A DNA stretch of 64,000 nucleotides from Bradyrhizobium erythrophlei (GCF_900129425.1 NZ_LT670817.1:6262001-6326000), one strand, 5' to 3'. Shown: positions 17,277-26,632, counted from the stretch's first letter. Made by a program: numbers and translations. Notes: generated by a model not told the origin, from the sequence alone.

Positions 17277-17576
17277 TCACACCGCGTCTTTTGCCGCCTT
17301 GACCGGCCGGGCCCTGACGATCTTTCGGGCCGGCTTGGCCTTGAACGTCATCGGCTCTCCATTGAATGGATTGGTGCCCTGCCGCGCCTTGGTAGCCGGC
17401 TTCTTGATGACGACAAACTTGGCAAAGCCCGGAACGAGAAACACTCCGGCTTTCTTCAGCTCTTTATAGCCGACCGTCGCGAGCGTCTCCAAAACGCCCT
17501 TGACGTCCTTCTTCGCTACTTCGGTCTCAGCGGCGATCTTCTCGATCAGCTGTGACTTGGTCATCTGTACTGCCAT
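17277..17576 (-). CDS. HU family DNA-binding protein
   Basis: A 99-residue histone-like protein. The helical N-terminal half (MTKSQLIEKIAAETEVAKKDVK...) is followed by the arm region PGFAKFVVIKKPATKARQGTNPFNGEPMTFKAKPARK. The arm reads GTNPFNGEP where HU/IHF have GRNPxTGE, so it is a diverged HU relative. The basic tail is Ala/Lys-rich (VRARPVKAAKDAV). AGGAGA precedes the ATG by five bases. It likely binds DNA without sequence specificity. It stands alone. Confidence 0.92.
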   Translation of the reverse strand: MAVQMTKSQLIEKIAAETEVAKKDVKGVLETLATVGYKELKKAGVFLVPGFAKFVVIKKPATKARQGTNPFNGEPMTFKAKPARKIVRARPVKAAKDAV

Positions 17577-17778
17577 TTTGTCTCCTGTATGTTGATTCGC
17601 GTCACGAAACAGTATTTGGGAATCCAGCCTGGAAACTGCGCAATGTCGCGATCCCCACAGCTTTATCGGCCTTCTGGCCACTCACAACGGCATTCGTGCC
17701 GCCGATTTCCGGTTTGAGCCGGCGCGAAGGGTCTGCACGACCTTGGCGGCCGGGTTGCAGCCTGCCGAAACCGGCATC

Positions 17779-18191
17779 TCACTGCGCTTCCCGATACGCC
17801 TGCGATACCGCCCTTGGCAAGTTGCCCGCGCGCAGCCACCCGGCATATTTCGTTCCGAATTCCGCGCCGACCATGCCTGCCGCATCCTCGACGCTCTTGC
17901 CCTGGCTTTTGGCCGACTGCGTTTGCGCCAGCAGATCGATCATATAGGCCCGCTGCTCGGGGATCATCGCGCTGTCGCCGGGCGGGCTATGGTCGGGCAG
18001 GATGAGCGCCGGTTTCAGCTCCGCCACGCGATCGAGTACGGCGAGCCAGCCTTTGATGGTCGATCGCGTTCCGATCGGCAAAATCGTGAATTTATTCTGG
18101 ACCACGTCGCCGGAGATCAGCACCTTGTCCGGCTCGACAAACACGACGGTGTCGCCGTTTGTATGCGCGGGCGGGTCAGCGGGTGGGATTC
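17779..18191 (-). pseudogene. MBL-fold hydrolase, C-terminal remnant
   Basis: The frame encodes IPPADPPAHTNGDTVVFVEP then DKVLISGDVVQNKF and a C-terminal helical region, which match the second half of a metallo-beta-lactamase-fold hydrolase (HTNGDT and the GD metal ligands, then PDHSPP). The first half with the HxHxDH motif is missing: the frame meets a TGA at about 18192, and the space is filled by the end of the MFS gene. The 366-base piece from GTG 18144 could still be translated, but it cannot make a complete active site. I call it a decapitated pseudogene. Confidence 0.75.
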
Positions 18192-19522
18192 AATCGCGAA
18201 CTTTCGACAACGGATTTTTCGGGATCGATCAGGAAAATCCAAATCAGCGAACCGGAGGCCAGAACGCCGGCGGTGACGTAGAAGGGGGCGACCCAGGAGC
18301 CCCGCTCCACCAGGAAACCGAACACCAGCGGAGAAATCGAGGCGCCGACGGCGCCCACCATATTCATCACCGCCGTAACAGTTCCGCTCGATGTGCCGCC
18401 CACATCCATCGGCACCGCCCAGGCCGGTCCGAGCACCAATTCCAGAAAGAAGTTCGAGGCTGTCAGACACAGGATCGCGGTTATCGCGCTGTCGGTCGTG
18501 CCGGCGGGAATCAGCAGTATCGCGGAAAGCAACAGGCCCGGCGCCGCCACGATGCGGCGCGCCAATCTCAAATTGCCGGTCTTGCGAAGGATGTGGTCGG
18601 TCAGTAGGCCGCCGGTCAAGTCGCCGACCATGGCCGAGATCAACGGCAGCGGCGCCAGATAGCCGACCGAGCTCAAGGAGAGATGGCGAAATTCAAGCAG
18701 GTAGGTTGGAAACCAGCTGACGTAGAAATAAGACCCGTAGAAGAAACAGCCATAGGCCGCCGCGATAAACCACATGTTCGGTGAACTGAAAATCGTGCGC
18801 CACGGCACTTCCGATCGGAGCAGCGTTGCGGTCCGGTTCATCTCTCCATTCGGCAAGGTGCCGCGAATATGCGCGAGTTCTTCGGCATTGACGCGCGCTT
18901 CATCCTCCGGGCGATTGCGATAGAACAGCAGGAAGACCAGAGACCAGACGAGCCCGATCAGCGCGAAGCTGTAGAAAATCCAGCGCCATCCCCATGCGTT
19001 CATGATGATCACGGCGATCAGCGGCGTAATCGCGATGGCGAGGCGGCTGAAACAATGGGTCATGCCCTGGACGAAGCCGCGCTCGGACTTTGGAAACCAA
19101 AGCTGCATCGCGCGGCTTGCCGTTGGAAACGCACCGGCTTCGCCCAGACCGAAGGCGAAACGGACCACAAAGAGAGAGGCAGCGCCTGACGCCCAGGCGG
19201 TAGCCGCCGTCATCAGGGACCAGAACGGAACGATCGCCAGAAGCACCCGTTTCGGCCCGAAATAATCGGCGAGCCAGCCGCCGGGAACCTGACCCGCCGC
19301 ATAGGCCCAGGCGAACGCGCTGAAAACCAGCGCGATCTCCGTTTTGCTGAAACCGAACTCCTTGGCAATGGCAGGCGCGGCAATCGAAATATTGCTGCGG
19401 TCCATGTAGGTGATCATGTACATCAGGCTGATCAGCAGAAGGACGTACCACCTGACATGGGTACGTTTGGCGCGAGCGAGCGTGCCCGCCGGGCTGGTTG
19501 CCGCCGTGATGTCCGCGGGCAT
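18176..19522 (-). CDS. MFS transporter, anion:cation symporter (ACS) type
   Basis: A 448-residue inner-membrane permease with twelve predicted spans. The signature DRSNISIAAPAIAKEFGFSK after span 1 and GWLADYFGPKRV between spans 2 and 3 place it with the hexuronate/galactonate/phthalate carriers. It probably takes up an organic acid. GGAGG lies five bases before ATG 19522. The neighbouring oxidoreductase and VOC genes suggest a catabolic set. Its 3' end overlaps the truncated MBL remnant, which suggests that a rearrangement put the two side by side. Confidence 0.9.
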   Translation of the reverse strand: MPADITAATSPAGTLARAKRTHVRWYVLLLISLMYMITYMDRSNISIAAPAIAKEFGFSKTEIALVFSAFAWAYAAGQVPGGWLADYFGPKRVLLAIVPFWSLMTAATAWASGAASLFVVRFAFGLGEAGAFPTASRAMQLWFPKSERGFVQGMTHCFSRLAIAITPLIAVIIMNAWGWRWIFYSFALIGLVWSLVFLLFYRNRPEDEARVNAEELAHIRGTLPNGEMNRTATLLRSEVPWRTIFSSPNMWFIAAAYGCFFYGSYFYVSWFPTYLLEFRHLSLSSVGYLAPLPLISAMVGDLTGGLLTDHILRKTGNLRLARRIVAAPGLLLSAILLIPAGTTDSAITAILCLTASNFFLELVLGPAWAVPMDVGGTSSGTVTAVMNMVGAVGASISPLVFGFLVERGSWVAPFYVTAGVLASGSLIWIFLIDPEKSVVESSRLNPTR

Positions 19523-19644
19523 GAAACCTCCATCGAATTTCTTGTTCCGACGGTTGTTCATCCGCCGTGTTTTGCCATCCGCAGTCGCACGGGAGCATTT
19601 CCGATGCACCCGTCGCGTGAATAACTTAGGTCAACATGAAAATC

Positions 19645-20715
19645 CTATATGCCGGCGGCCAGTTTAGCCGGTCGTTTGTTCTCGAGCGGCAGCGTCACCG
19701 GCTCGTTCAGTTCGGCCGACAGATCGGCGGCGATATAAAGCTCCATCACCCGGCGCGCCTGTTCGGGCGTCACTAGGACCGGCCGATCCAGGGCCACCGC
19801 TTCGACGAAATGCACCGTTTCGGAGGCCATGGGGCCGGCATAGACATGCCCCACCGATTCCCCGGGCATCGTCGACATCGGAAACACGGCGCCGTTTTTC
19901 ATGGTGTTCAACATCACGTCGCGATGGGTGTCGTCGACCATCAGGGCGCCTTCGGTTCCGATCATCTCGATCCACGTGGATGAGAAGTTGGGATAGCCGG
20001 GCGGCAGGCTCCAGCCGCCGCCGACAACGAAGGTGAGGCCGCTGTCCATGGTCACGGTCATCCATTGCAGATCGGGAATTTCGTTTCCCGTGGACTCGCG
20101 CATCGCGCCGTAGTTGACCTGCGAATAGACGCGCACCGGCTTGGCCGGTTCGAGACACCAGAGCACGAAGTCGAGGTCGTGCGTCGATTCCATCGCGGCG
20201 GGGGAAAGCTTGACGCGACCGCTGATTTTCTTGCCGAGGCTGCGCGAAATATGCCGGCTCACCAGCGCGCTGACGGGCTTGCCGATCGTGCCGTCGCTGA
20301 TGCACTGTTTGACGTAGGCGAATTTCGGGTTGAAGCGCTGCGAATAGCCGATGGTGAATTTGAGCCGGCTGGAACGGGCGATGGAAATAAGCTCGTCCGC
20401 CTCTTCAAGTTCGAGCGCAATCGGCTTTTCGAGAAACACGTGCTTTCCGGCGCGCAGAAAGTCCCGCGCCATCGGGAAATGGGTCGTCTCGGGCGTCGCG
20501 CACACGAACACGGCCGAAACATCAGGGTTTTCGAGCAAGGCGCGATAGTCGGCGGCTGCCGATTTGGCGCCGATGGCCGCGGCAACTTCGCGCAATCGTT
20601 CGGGGCGATTCTCGACGACGTGGACTCCACTCACGAGCGGGTGAGCCGCACACGCCTCGGCCCGAATGCCACCACACCAGCCGACGCCCACGACGGCTAC
20701 CTCGATCTGATCCAT
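19645..20715 (-). CDS. Gfo/Idh/MocA family oxidoreductase
   Basis: A 356-residue NAD(P)-dependent dehydrogenase. The N-terminal Rossmann fold shows VAVVGVGWCGGIRAEA (about residues 5-20), then VFVCATPETTHFPMARDFLRAG and the catalytic-domain signature FLEKPIALELEEADEL with the conserved EKP Lys. MESTHDLDFVLWCL supplies the active-site Asp/His region. Such enzymes oxidise sugars, inositols or similar polyols. GGAGA precedes ATG 20715. It follows the MFS gene's promoter side on the same strand and is divergent from the VOC gene. Substrate not identifiable. Confidence 0.92.
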   Translation of the reverse strand: MDQIEVAVVGVGWCGGIRAEACAAHPLVSGVHVVENRPERLREVAAAIGAKSAAADYRALLENPDVSAVFVCATPETTHFPMARDFLRAGKHVFLEKPIALELEEADELISIARSSRLKFTIGYSQRFNPKFAYVKQCISDGTIGKPVSALVSRHISRSLGKKISGRVKLSPAAMESTHDLDFVLWCLEPAKPVRVYSQVNYGAMRESTGNEIPDLQWMTVTMDSGLTFVVGGGWSLPPGYPNFSSTWIEMIGTEGALMVDDTHRDVMLNTMKNGAVFPMSTMPGESVGHVYAGPMASETVHFVEAVALDRPVLVTPEQARRVMELYIAADLSAELNEPVTLPLENKRPAKLAAGI

Positions 20716-20967
20716 TTTACGGTCTCCAACCCTGTCTTTTCTTGCACTTTTTTGCGTGTATCCGGCCGGGACAGCGGCTTGGAGCGCGCAGATCGAGTTG
20801 TTCTCGATCGGTCGACGCAGAACAGTCCGCAGCAACGCCGATGTCAAGTGGGGCCGTTTGGTCAACGCTGGGTTGCTTCAGCCGGGATGCCGTTCGGTCA
20901 CCCAAGGGTTGGCTTCTGGCGTCACGCAGCACTATGATGCACGTCATTCGCACCGGGAACCGCGTCC

Positions 20968-21852
20968 ATGCAGCCAAAATTCGACCGCGCCGCCGAGGAT
21001 CTCGGCAACTCGATCCATCTCGAACACGTCAACGTGCAGGTGCCCGACCAGCATTTGGCCACCCTGTTTTATGTCGCCGGTCTCGGGCTCACCCGCGACC
21101 CCTATCTGATGGTGTCCGACACCAACATGTGGGTCAATGTCGGCAGAAGCCAGTTTCATCTGCCGAGCGGCGATGCGCAGGTGCTGCGGGGCCATACCGG
21201 GATCGTCATCGCGGGCCGCGAAGCGCTGCTCAATCGGCTGGCGTCCGTCGCCGGCAAGCTCGACGGCACGGCGTTCGCATTCAGCGAGCACAACGACTAC
21301 GTCGAGGCGACATGTCCGTGGGGCAATCGCGTGCGCTGCTATGAGCCCGATGCCGCGCGGTTCGGACGCATCACGCTCGGCATTCCCTATGTCGAGTTCG
21401 AGGTGCCGGCAGGCACAGCGAAAGGCATTTGCGATTTCTATCCGCGGATCATGGGAATGCCCGCCGAGTTCAGGAACGGCGATGGCGCGGTCGCGCGCGT
21501 CAAGATGGGCAAGAACCAGCATCTGCAGTTCCGCGAGACCGATCGGCCGCAACCGGAATATGACGGCCATCATGTGCAGATGTACATCACGGACTTTTCC
21601 GGTCCTTACCGCCAGTTGTCGCAGCGCGGCCTGATCTACAGCGAGGACAATCAATATCAATATCGCTTTCGCGATATCATCGATCTTGCCAGCGGCAAGC
21701 GCCTGTTCACCGTCGAGCACGAGGTGCGCAGCGCCACCCATCCGATGTATTTGAGGCCGCTGATCAACCGCAATCCGGCGCAGACCAACCGTACCTATGC
21801 GCATGACCACGACCAATGGCTGTGGGCGATGGGTCCGGACCAGTACGACTGA
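20968..21852 (+). CDS. VOC (glyoxalase/dioxygenase superfamily) protein
   Basis: A 294-residue protein with two vicinal-oxygen-chelate domains: the first starts SIHLEHVNVQVPDQHLATLFYVAGLGLT (residue 15 on) and the second around ITLGIPYVEFEVPAGTAKGICDFYPRIMGMP. Metal ligand candidates are His20 and Glu/His residues in QFHLP, HLQFRETD and HHVQMYI. It may be a ring-cleavage dioxygenase-like or lyase enzyme. It is transcribed away from the Gfo/Idh/MocA gene over a 252-base shared control region, so the MFS, oxidoreductase and VOC genes may form one pathway. Substrate unknown. Confidence 0.82.
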   Translation: MQPKFDRAAEDLGNSIHLEHVNVQVPDQHLATLFYVAGLGLTRDPYLMVSDTNMWVNVGRSQFHLPSGDAQVLRGHTGIVIAGREALLNRLASVAGKLDGTAFAFSEHNDYVEATCPWGNRVRCYEPDAARFGRITLGIPYVEFEVPAGTAKGICDFYPRIMGMPAEFRNGDGAVARVKMGKNQHLQFRETDRPQPEYDGHHVQMYITDFSGPYRQLSQRGLIYSEDNQYQYRFRDIIDLASGKRLFTVEHEVRSATHPMYLRPLINRNPAQTNRTYAHDHDQWLWAMGPDQYD

Positions 21853-22000
21853 AGCTGGCGGCCCGGATCGATCGAGGTCGCGCAGCCTGGCTTCGCTTGG
21901 CCCGGCGCGCCGGCGGGGAACGGCAGAAAGACACAGGACCGCATTCTCGCCGCGCGTTTCGCGCGAGGTTTGTCAGAACGTTTCGCCCTACTCACGCTCG

Positions 22001-22020
22001 TCATCCCCGCGAAAGCGGGG
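22001..22020. repeat. Short palindromic intergenic repeat
   Basis: ATCCCCGC-GAAA-GCGGGGAT is a perfect 8-bp stem with a GAAA tetraloop, preceded by CTCGTC and followed by CCAGTACGCTG. This form is common between genes in Bradyrhizobium-like genomes and probably belongs to a REP-like family. Confidence 0.7.
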
Positions 22021-22063
22021 ATCCAGTACGCTGCGGCTTATCGATTCCATCATTGGCGCCTAC

Positions 22064-22157
22064 CGTCATTGCGAGCGAAGCGAAGCAATCCATGGTGCGG
22101 CAAGAAAGAAAGCAAGTAAGAGTGGATTGCTTCGTCGCTGCGCTCCTCGCAATGACG
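22064..22157. repeat. 94-bp inverted-repeat intergenic element
   Basis: The element begins CGTCATTGCGAGCGAAGCGA and ends with the matching inverse CGCTCCTCGCAATGACG. Inside, GCAATCCA pairs with TGGATTGC. The arms total about 35 bp around a 25-base centre rich in A and G. It looks like a miniature transposable or REP/BIME element. Confidence 0.8.
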
Positions 22158-23087
22158 TTCAGACACACTTTCGCGATCTCGCGGCGCGATGCGCCCGAGT
22201 TGTGCAATTAATCTCCGCCCTGAAAACAGAGGGCGTGGGGAATGCCGGATGCCCGATGCACCCGCAGCCTCGTGTGCGCTATTGGTAGCAAGTATGCACA
22301 CGAGTATTCACAGCGAGCCACCGGAATCACCCGGCATTCCCACACGCAATGGTTTACGGCTTATAGCGCGCTCTCCCCGGCGACCGGCTTTCTTGCCACC
22401 GTCGTTACGCGGATTAATCCGCAAACTTGACGCCAGCGTCGGGGCGTCAGGACCACACGTTTTTGCCGTCCGCTTCAGCATCATTCGTCCGCACGCTCAT
22501 CGCGCGCATGATGCCGCCGCGTCCATCGCATCCCGCTCCCAACGTCCGTGACGACCGCGAAGCGCCCCTCTTGTGGGAACAGGACGGCAAAGGATATAGC
22601 AGCGATTTGGGTCTTCTGAAAATCAGAATATTTTTGCAAAAGGGGCTGGACAGGGGTGAGGTGATTTGCCCGTCAGGCATCGGCGCCTGTGCTGCCCAGG
22701 GTGCTTTGCAGGGCTTTTTATTGTTCGAGCGACGAAGCTTCCTTGGCTGGCGACCTTTGGTGACGTCCCCATGGCGCCTACCCACCGCGACGATCTGCCT
22801 CCAAGGCCTTGCGGCATTTCTTGGTGGCCCCCGGGGCGCAATTTCTTTAACATCGTCGAAAGTCGAGCCAGATTTGGGATGTTTGCTGGCCCCGGTGATC
22901 ATTGCGCACAGCCATTTGGGCGTGCGCCGAGGCCGAGAAGACTTCGTGACCTAAGCTGCATCGGCGAGGCCTGTTGGTTGAACGTCGAGCTTGCGGCAAG
23001 TGGGTCGCGGAGATCGGCGACGGTCGTGTCCGCCGAGCCCTAGCCTGCCCCGGGGTAAGTCTTCGGGTGAGCGCTTCAGGAGGACTT

Positions 23088-23267
23088 ATGACGTCCGAAA
23101 TCACCACTGGCCCAGCCGAGGTACCGCGCGACGCTCCCGTGAACATTCGCACGGCCCTCGGTGCGGACGCTATCGGCGAAGCGCTGATCAATAACCTGCA
23201 TTGCCCCCAAGCCAAACTGCGGCAGGGCCGATACTTGACCTCGATGGAAAACGGAGCAGCCGCTTGA
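23088..23267 (+). CDS. Small protein before phosphoketolase, possible phosphorylase remnant
   Basis: A 59-residue frame with a strong ribosome site (AGGAGG six bases before ATG). The segment LGADAIGEALINNLHCPQAK looks like the N-terminus of glycogen phosphorylase, where a similar 'AI...NNL...Q.K' helix occurs, but the rest of such an enzyme is absent. It could be a short functional peptide or the beginning of a deleted gene. It lies 68 bases before phosphoketolase and is likely in the same transcript. Moderate confidence that it is translated, low confidence in its origin. Confidence 0.5.
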   Translation: MTSEITTGPAEVPRDAPVNIRTALGADAIGEALINNLHCPQAKLRQGRYLTSMENGAAA

Positions 23268-23335
23268 AATGAGACGAGAGCCGCTGCTGTCTCTTGCTGC
23301 ACGCCTTGGACAGATGCGCCGTCGGAGAAAACACC

Positions 23336-25747
23336 ATGGAAACACTCTCATCGAATCGAAAGTCGAAAACGAACACTGCCAAAAAAGCACCGTTGTCGAG
23401 CAAAGAGCTGGAGCTGATGAACGCCTACTGGCGGGCGTGCAACTACCTCTCGGTGGGCATGATCTATCTCAAGGACAACCCGCTGCTGCGGGAACCCTTG
23501 CGCACGGAGCACGTGAAGCACCGGCTGCTTGGCCACTGGGGCGCGAGCCCGGCGTTGTCCTTCGTCTGGGTGCATCTGAACCGGATGATTAACCGGCACG
23601 ACCTCGATGTGATTTTCGTTGCGGGGCCCGGCCATGGCGCGCCCGGAGTGCTGGGGCCAGCCTATCTTGAAGGTACGTACTCCGAGATCTACCCGGATAA
23701 GAGCGAGGACGCGGAGGGAATGCAAAAATTCTTCAAGCAGTTCTCCTTTCCGGGCCATATCGGGAGTCACGTCACGCCGGAAACGCCGGGCTCCATCCAC
23801 GAAGGAGGCGAACTTGGCTACAGTCTCTCGCATGCCTACGGCATGGCCCTGGATAATCCCGATACGATCGTAGCCTGTGTCGTAGGGGATGGTGAGGCCG
23901 AGACCGGTCCGCTGGCGACGGCGTGGCATTCCAACAAATTCATCAACCCCATGCGTGATGGGGCTGTGCTGCCAATCCTGAATCTGAATGGCTACAAGAT
24001 CGCCAATCCAACAATTCTTGCACGTGTGAGCCACGAGGAACTGCAAGCGTTGTTCGTCGGCTACGGATACACGCCGCATTTCGTTGAAGGCGACGATCCG
24101 GTTCTGATGCATCAGCAAATGGCCGCTGCGCTGGACGAGGCCGTTGGCGAGATTCGTGCACAGCAAAAATCCGCGCGGGATTCGAACAAGCCCTTCCGTC
24201 CGCGGTGGCCGATGATCGTGCTGCGATCGCCGAAGGGGTGGACCGGACCCATGGAGATCAAAGGGCACAAGGTCGAAGGCTCCTGGCGCTCGCACCAGGT
24301 GCCTTTTGCCGATGTGCGGGACAATCCGGCCAACTTGAAACTGCTCGACGACTGGATGCGCAGCTACAAGCCCCAGGAGTTGTTCGATGCCGGCGGCCGG
24401 CTGGTTCCGGAACTGAAGGAGCTGGCGCCCCGCGGAAACCGGCGCATGAGTTCCAACCCCCATGCCAACGGCGGACTGCTGCGCAAGGACCTCAAGCTTC
24501 CTGACTTTCGCGACTACGCGGTAGAGGTGACTACACACGGCACGACGATGTACGAGAACACCAAGCCGCTCGGCGAATACCTTCGCGACGTCATGAGGAA
24601 CAATCCGACGAGCTTCCGCGTCTTCGGTCCCGACGAAACCGCATCCAACCGCCTGCAAGCGCTTTATGAGGCAAGCAAGAAGACCTGGATGGCGGAAATG
24701 CTGCCGGATGACGCCGATGGCGGCGAGCTCTCGCCCGACGGGCGCGTAATGGAGATGCTCTCGGAGCATACGCTCATCGGTTGGCTGGAGGGTTATCTGC
24801 TAACCGGCCGACATGGATTCTTCCACACCTACGAAGCCTTTGCCCATGTGATCGACTCGATGTTCAACCAGCACGCCAAGTGGCTGGACATCTGCAAGAA
24901 CCACGTGGCGTGGCGCGCCCCGGTCGCGTCGGAGAATATTCTGCTCTCATCCACTGTCTGGCGCCAGGACCACAACGGATTCTCCCACCAGGACCCCGGA
25001 TTTATTGATCTGGTAACCAACAAGGGGCCATCCGTTACACGCGTCTATCTGCCACCCGACGCCAACACCCTGCTATCAGTTGCAGACCACTGCCTGCGCA
25101 GCACCGATTACATCAATGTCATCGTCGCCGACAAACAAAAACATCTGCAGTTCACGACCATGGATGAGGCGATCGTCCACTGCACCAAGGGCCTCGGCAT
25201 CTGGGCACGTGCGAGCACGGATGCCGGCGAGGAGCCCGAGGTTGTGCTGGCCTCCTGCGGCGACGTGGCGACCATGGAAGCACTGGCCGCGGCCGCCATT
25301 TTGCGTGAAAACGTACCGGATCTGAAGCTGCGCTTCGTTAACGTCGTGGATCTGTTCAGGCTACAGCCCGCGTCCGAGCATCCGCACGGATCGACGGAGC
25401 GTGAGTTCGACAGCCTGTTCACCACGGACAGGCCGATTATCTTTAACTTCCACGGCTATCCCTGGCTCATTCATAAACTCTCCTACCGGTTCAAGGGGCA
25501 CGAGAACCTGCACGTACGAGGCTACAAGGAAAAGGGCAACATCAACACGCCACTCGAATTGGCGATGCTGAACGAAACATCGCGTTTCCATCTCGTTATC
25601 GATGTGATCGACCGAGTACAGAAGCTGCATACCAAGACGGCGCATCTCAAGGAGCGGATGAAAAATGCCATTGTCGAAAATTTCCAGTACGCGCACGAGC
25701 ACGGCGCCGATCGACCAGAGATCGTCAACTGGACCTGGCCGTACTGA
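23336..25747 (+). CDS. xfp: Xylulose-5-phosphate/fructose-6-phosphate phosphoketolase
   Basis: An 803-residue thiamine-diphosphate enzyme that cleaves xylulose-5-P or fructose-6-P with phosphate to acetyl phosphate plus glyceraldehyde-3-P or erythrose-4-P. Visible landmarks are VAGPGHGAPGVLGPAYLEGTY near residue 90, TPGSIHEGGELGYSLSHAYG near 150, the ThDP-binding VVGDGEAETGP near 180, and the C-terminal NFHGYPWLIHKL. The length is normal for the family. GGAGA lies seven bases before ATG 23336. It leads a run of sugar-phosphate genes on the same strand and could supply acetyl-P from the glucose-6-P made by them. Confidence 0.97.
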   Translation: METLSSNRKSKTNTAKKAPLSSKELELMNAYWRACNYLSVGMIYLKDNPLLREPLRTEHVKHRLLGHWGASPALSFVWVHLNRMINRHDLDVIFVAGPGHGAPGVLGPAYLEGTYSEIYPDKSEDAEGMQKFFKQFSFPGHIGSHVTPETPGSIHEGGELGYSLSHAYGMALDNPDTIVACVVGDGEAETGPLATAWHSNKFINPMRDGAVLPILNLNGYKIANPTILARVSHEELQALFVGYGYTPHFVEGDDPVLMHQQMAAALDEAVGEIRAQQKSARDSNKPFRPRWPMIVLRSPKGWTGPMEIKGHKVEGSWRSHQVPFADVRDNPANLKLLDDWMRSYKPQELFDAGGRLVPELKELAPRGNRRMSSNPHANGGLLRKDLKLPDFRDYAVEVTTHGTTMYENTKPLGEYLRDVMRNNPTSFRVFGPDETASNRLQALYEASKKTWMAEMLPDDADGGELSPDGRVMEMLSEHTLIGWLEGYLLTGRHGFFHTYEAFAHVIDSMFNQHAKWLDICKNHVAWRAPVASENILLSSTVWRQDHNGFSHQDPGFIDLVTNKGPSVTRVYLPPDANTLLSVADHCLRSTDYINVIVADKQKHLQFTTMDEAIVHCTKGLGIWARASTDAGEEPEVVLASCGDVATMEALAAAAILRENVPDLKLRFVNVVDLFRLQPASEHPHGSTEREFDSLFTTDRPIIFNFHGYPWLIHKLSYRFKGHENLHVRGYKEKGNINTPLELAMLNETSRFHLVIDVIDRVQKLHTKTAHLKERMKNAIVENFQYAHEHGADRPEIVNWTWPY

Positions 25748-25837
25748 AGTCTGCCTCCGGCCGATCGCCTGCTGTCGTCTCCCTCGAGCGTATGCTGACA
25801 GTTCCCTCAGATGCCTCGGGTATAGAGGAGCGCGCGC

Positions 25838-26593
25838 ATGCGCCAGTCCAAGAGCAAGCTGATTAACAGAGACCAATACGACTCCGTTCTTTTTGACATG
25901 GACGGCGTGATAACGGACACGGCCAGCCTCCATGCGGCGTGCTGGAAACAGTTGTTCGATGAATTCCTGGAAAGGCGCGCGAAGCTTCAAGGCGAAGAAT
26001 TTCACCCGTTCGATATCGTCACTGACTACCGGCTTCATGTGGATGGCAAGCCCCGTTTCGAAGGGGTTCGTGATTTCTTGAAGTCACGGGGCATCGAACT
26101 CCCCGAGGGGAACGCTGAAGACCCTGTAGACGTCGAAACGGTGTGCGGACTTGGGAATCGCAAGAATGAGTTGGTCAATGATGCCATCGCGAGAAAAGGC
26201 GTGCAGGCTTACAATGGAAGCGTGCAATTCATCCATCTGCTCCATCGCAATGGATATAAACTTGCGGTGGTCACTTCGAGTCAGAACTGCGCGTCTATCT
26301 TGAAGGCCGTCAAGCTGGACAAGTTCTTCGAGGTGCGGGTCGATGGCAATACAATCCACGCGCAACGACTGAAGGGAAAACCTGCACCTGACACTTTCTT
26401 GCTAGCGGCCCGGCTTCTGGGAGCTGAGCCGATTCGGACTGTTGTGATCGAGGATGCGATTTCCGGAATACAAGCAGGATCGGCGGGAAAGTTTGGACTT
26501 GTAATCGGCATAGCTCGCAGTGGCGATGCGGACGTACTGAAGCGTCATGGCGCTCATCTAGTAGTTCGCGATCTGGACGAACTGATTGAATGA
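25838..26593 (+). CDS. HAD family beta-phosphoglucomutase-like enzyme
   Basis: A 251-residue HAD-IA hydrolase/mutase. The motifs are LFDMDGVITD (Asp20 nucleophile, Asp22 acid/base), VVTSSQN (motif II), GKPAPDTFLLAA (motif III Lys) and VVIEDAISGIQAG (motif IV). The cap insert between residues 35 and 130 carries GLGNRKNE like beta-phosphoglucomutases. Its place directly before a GH65 phosphorylase supports conversion of beta-glucose-1-P to glucose-6-P. The spacing to the GH65 gene is 39 bases. Base composition seems lower in GC than the xox genes (not computed). Confidence 0.92.
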   Translation: MRQSKSKLINRDQYDSVLFDMDGVITDTASLHAACWKQLFDEFLERRAKLQGEEFHPFDIVTDYRLHVDGKPRFEGVRDFLKSRGIELPEGNAEDPVDVETVCGLGNRKNELVNDAIARKGVQAYNGSVQFIHLLHRNGYKLAVVTSSQNCASILKAVKLDKFFEVRVDGNTIHAQRLKGKPAPDTFLLAARLLGAEPIRTVVIEDAISGIQAGSAGKFGLVIGIARSGDADVLKRHGAHLVVRDLDELIE

Positions 26594-26632
26594 TCGATCA
26601 ATGCCGCGCCCCGGCTTGGGAGGAGCACCTCG

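Larger units (their letters stand above)
21853..23087. other. Gene-poor stretch with palindromic repeats
   Basis: No convincing gene lies in these 1.2 kb. Open frames here lack domain character and Shine-Dalgarno sites and overlap on both strands. The stretch holds the two repeat elements listed at 22001 and 22064. The part from about 22440 to 22690 has an irregular composition with an A/T-rich core (ATATTTTTGCAAAAGGGG) and may be another intergenic repeat family, but I cannot show a second copy within the window. Confidence 0.6.

Noticed and set aside
22447..22902. A 151-codon frame on the minus strand in the gene-poor stretch
   Set aside because: Basic, low-complexity translation, no ribosome site, and equally long frames on the other strand; more likely intergenic repeat DNA.
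23348..24769. A 473-codon frame antisense to phosphoketolase
   Set aside because: The sense strand encodes an unmistakable full-length phosphoketolase; the antisense protein has no domain or start signal.
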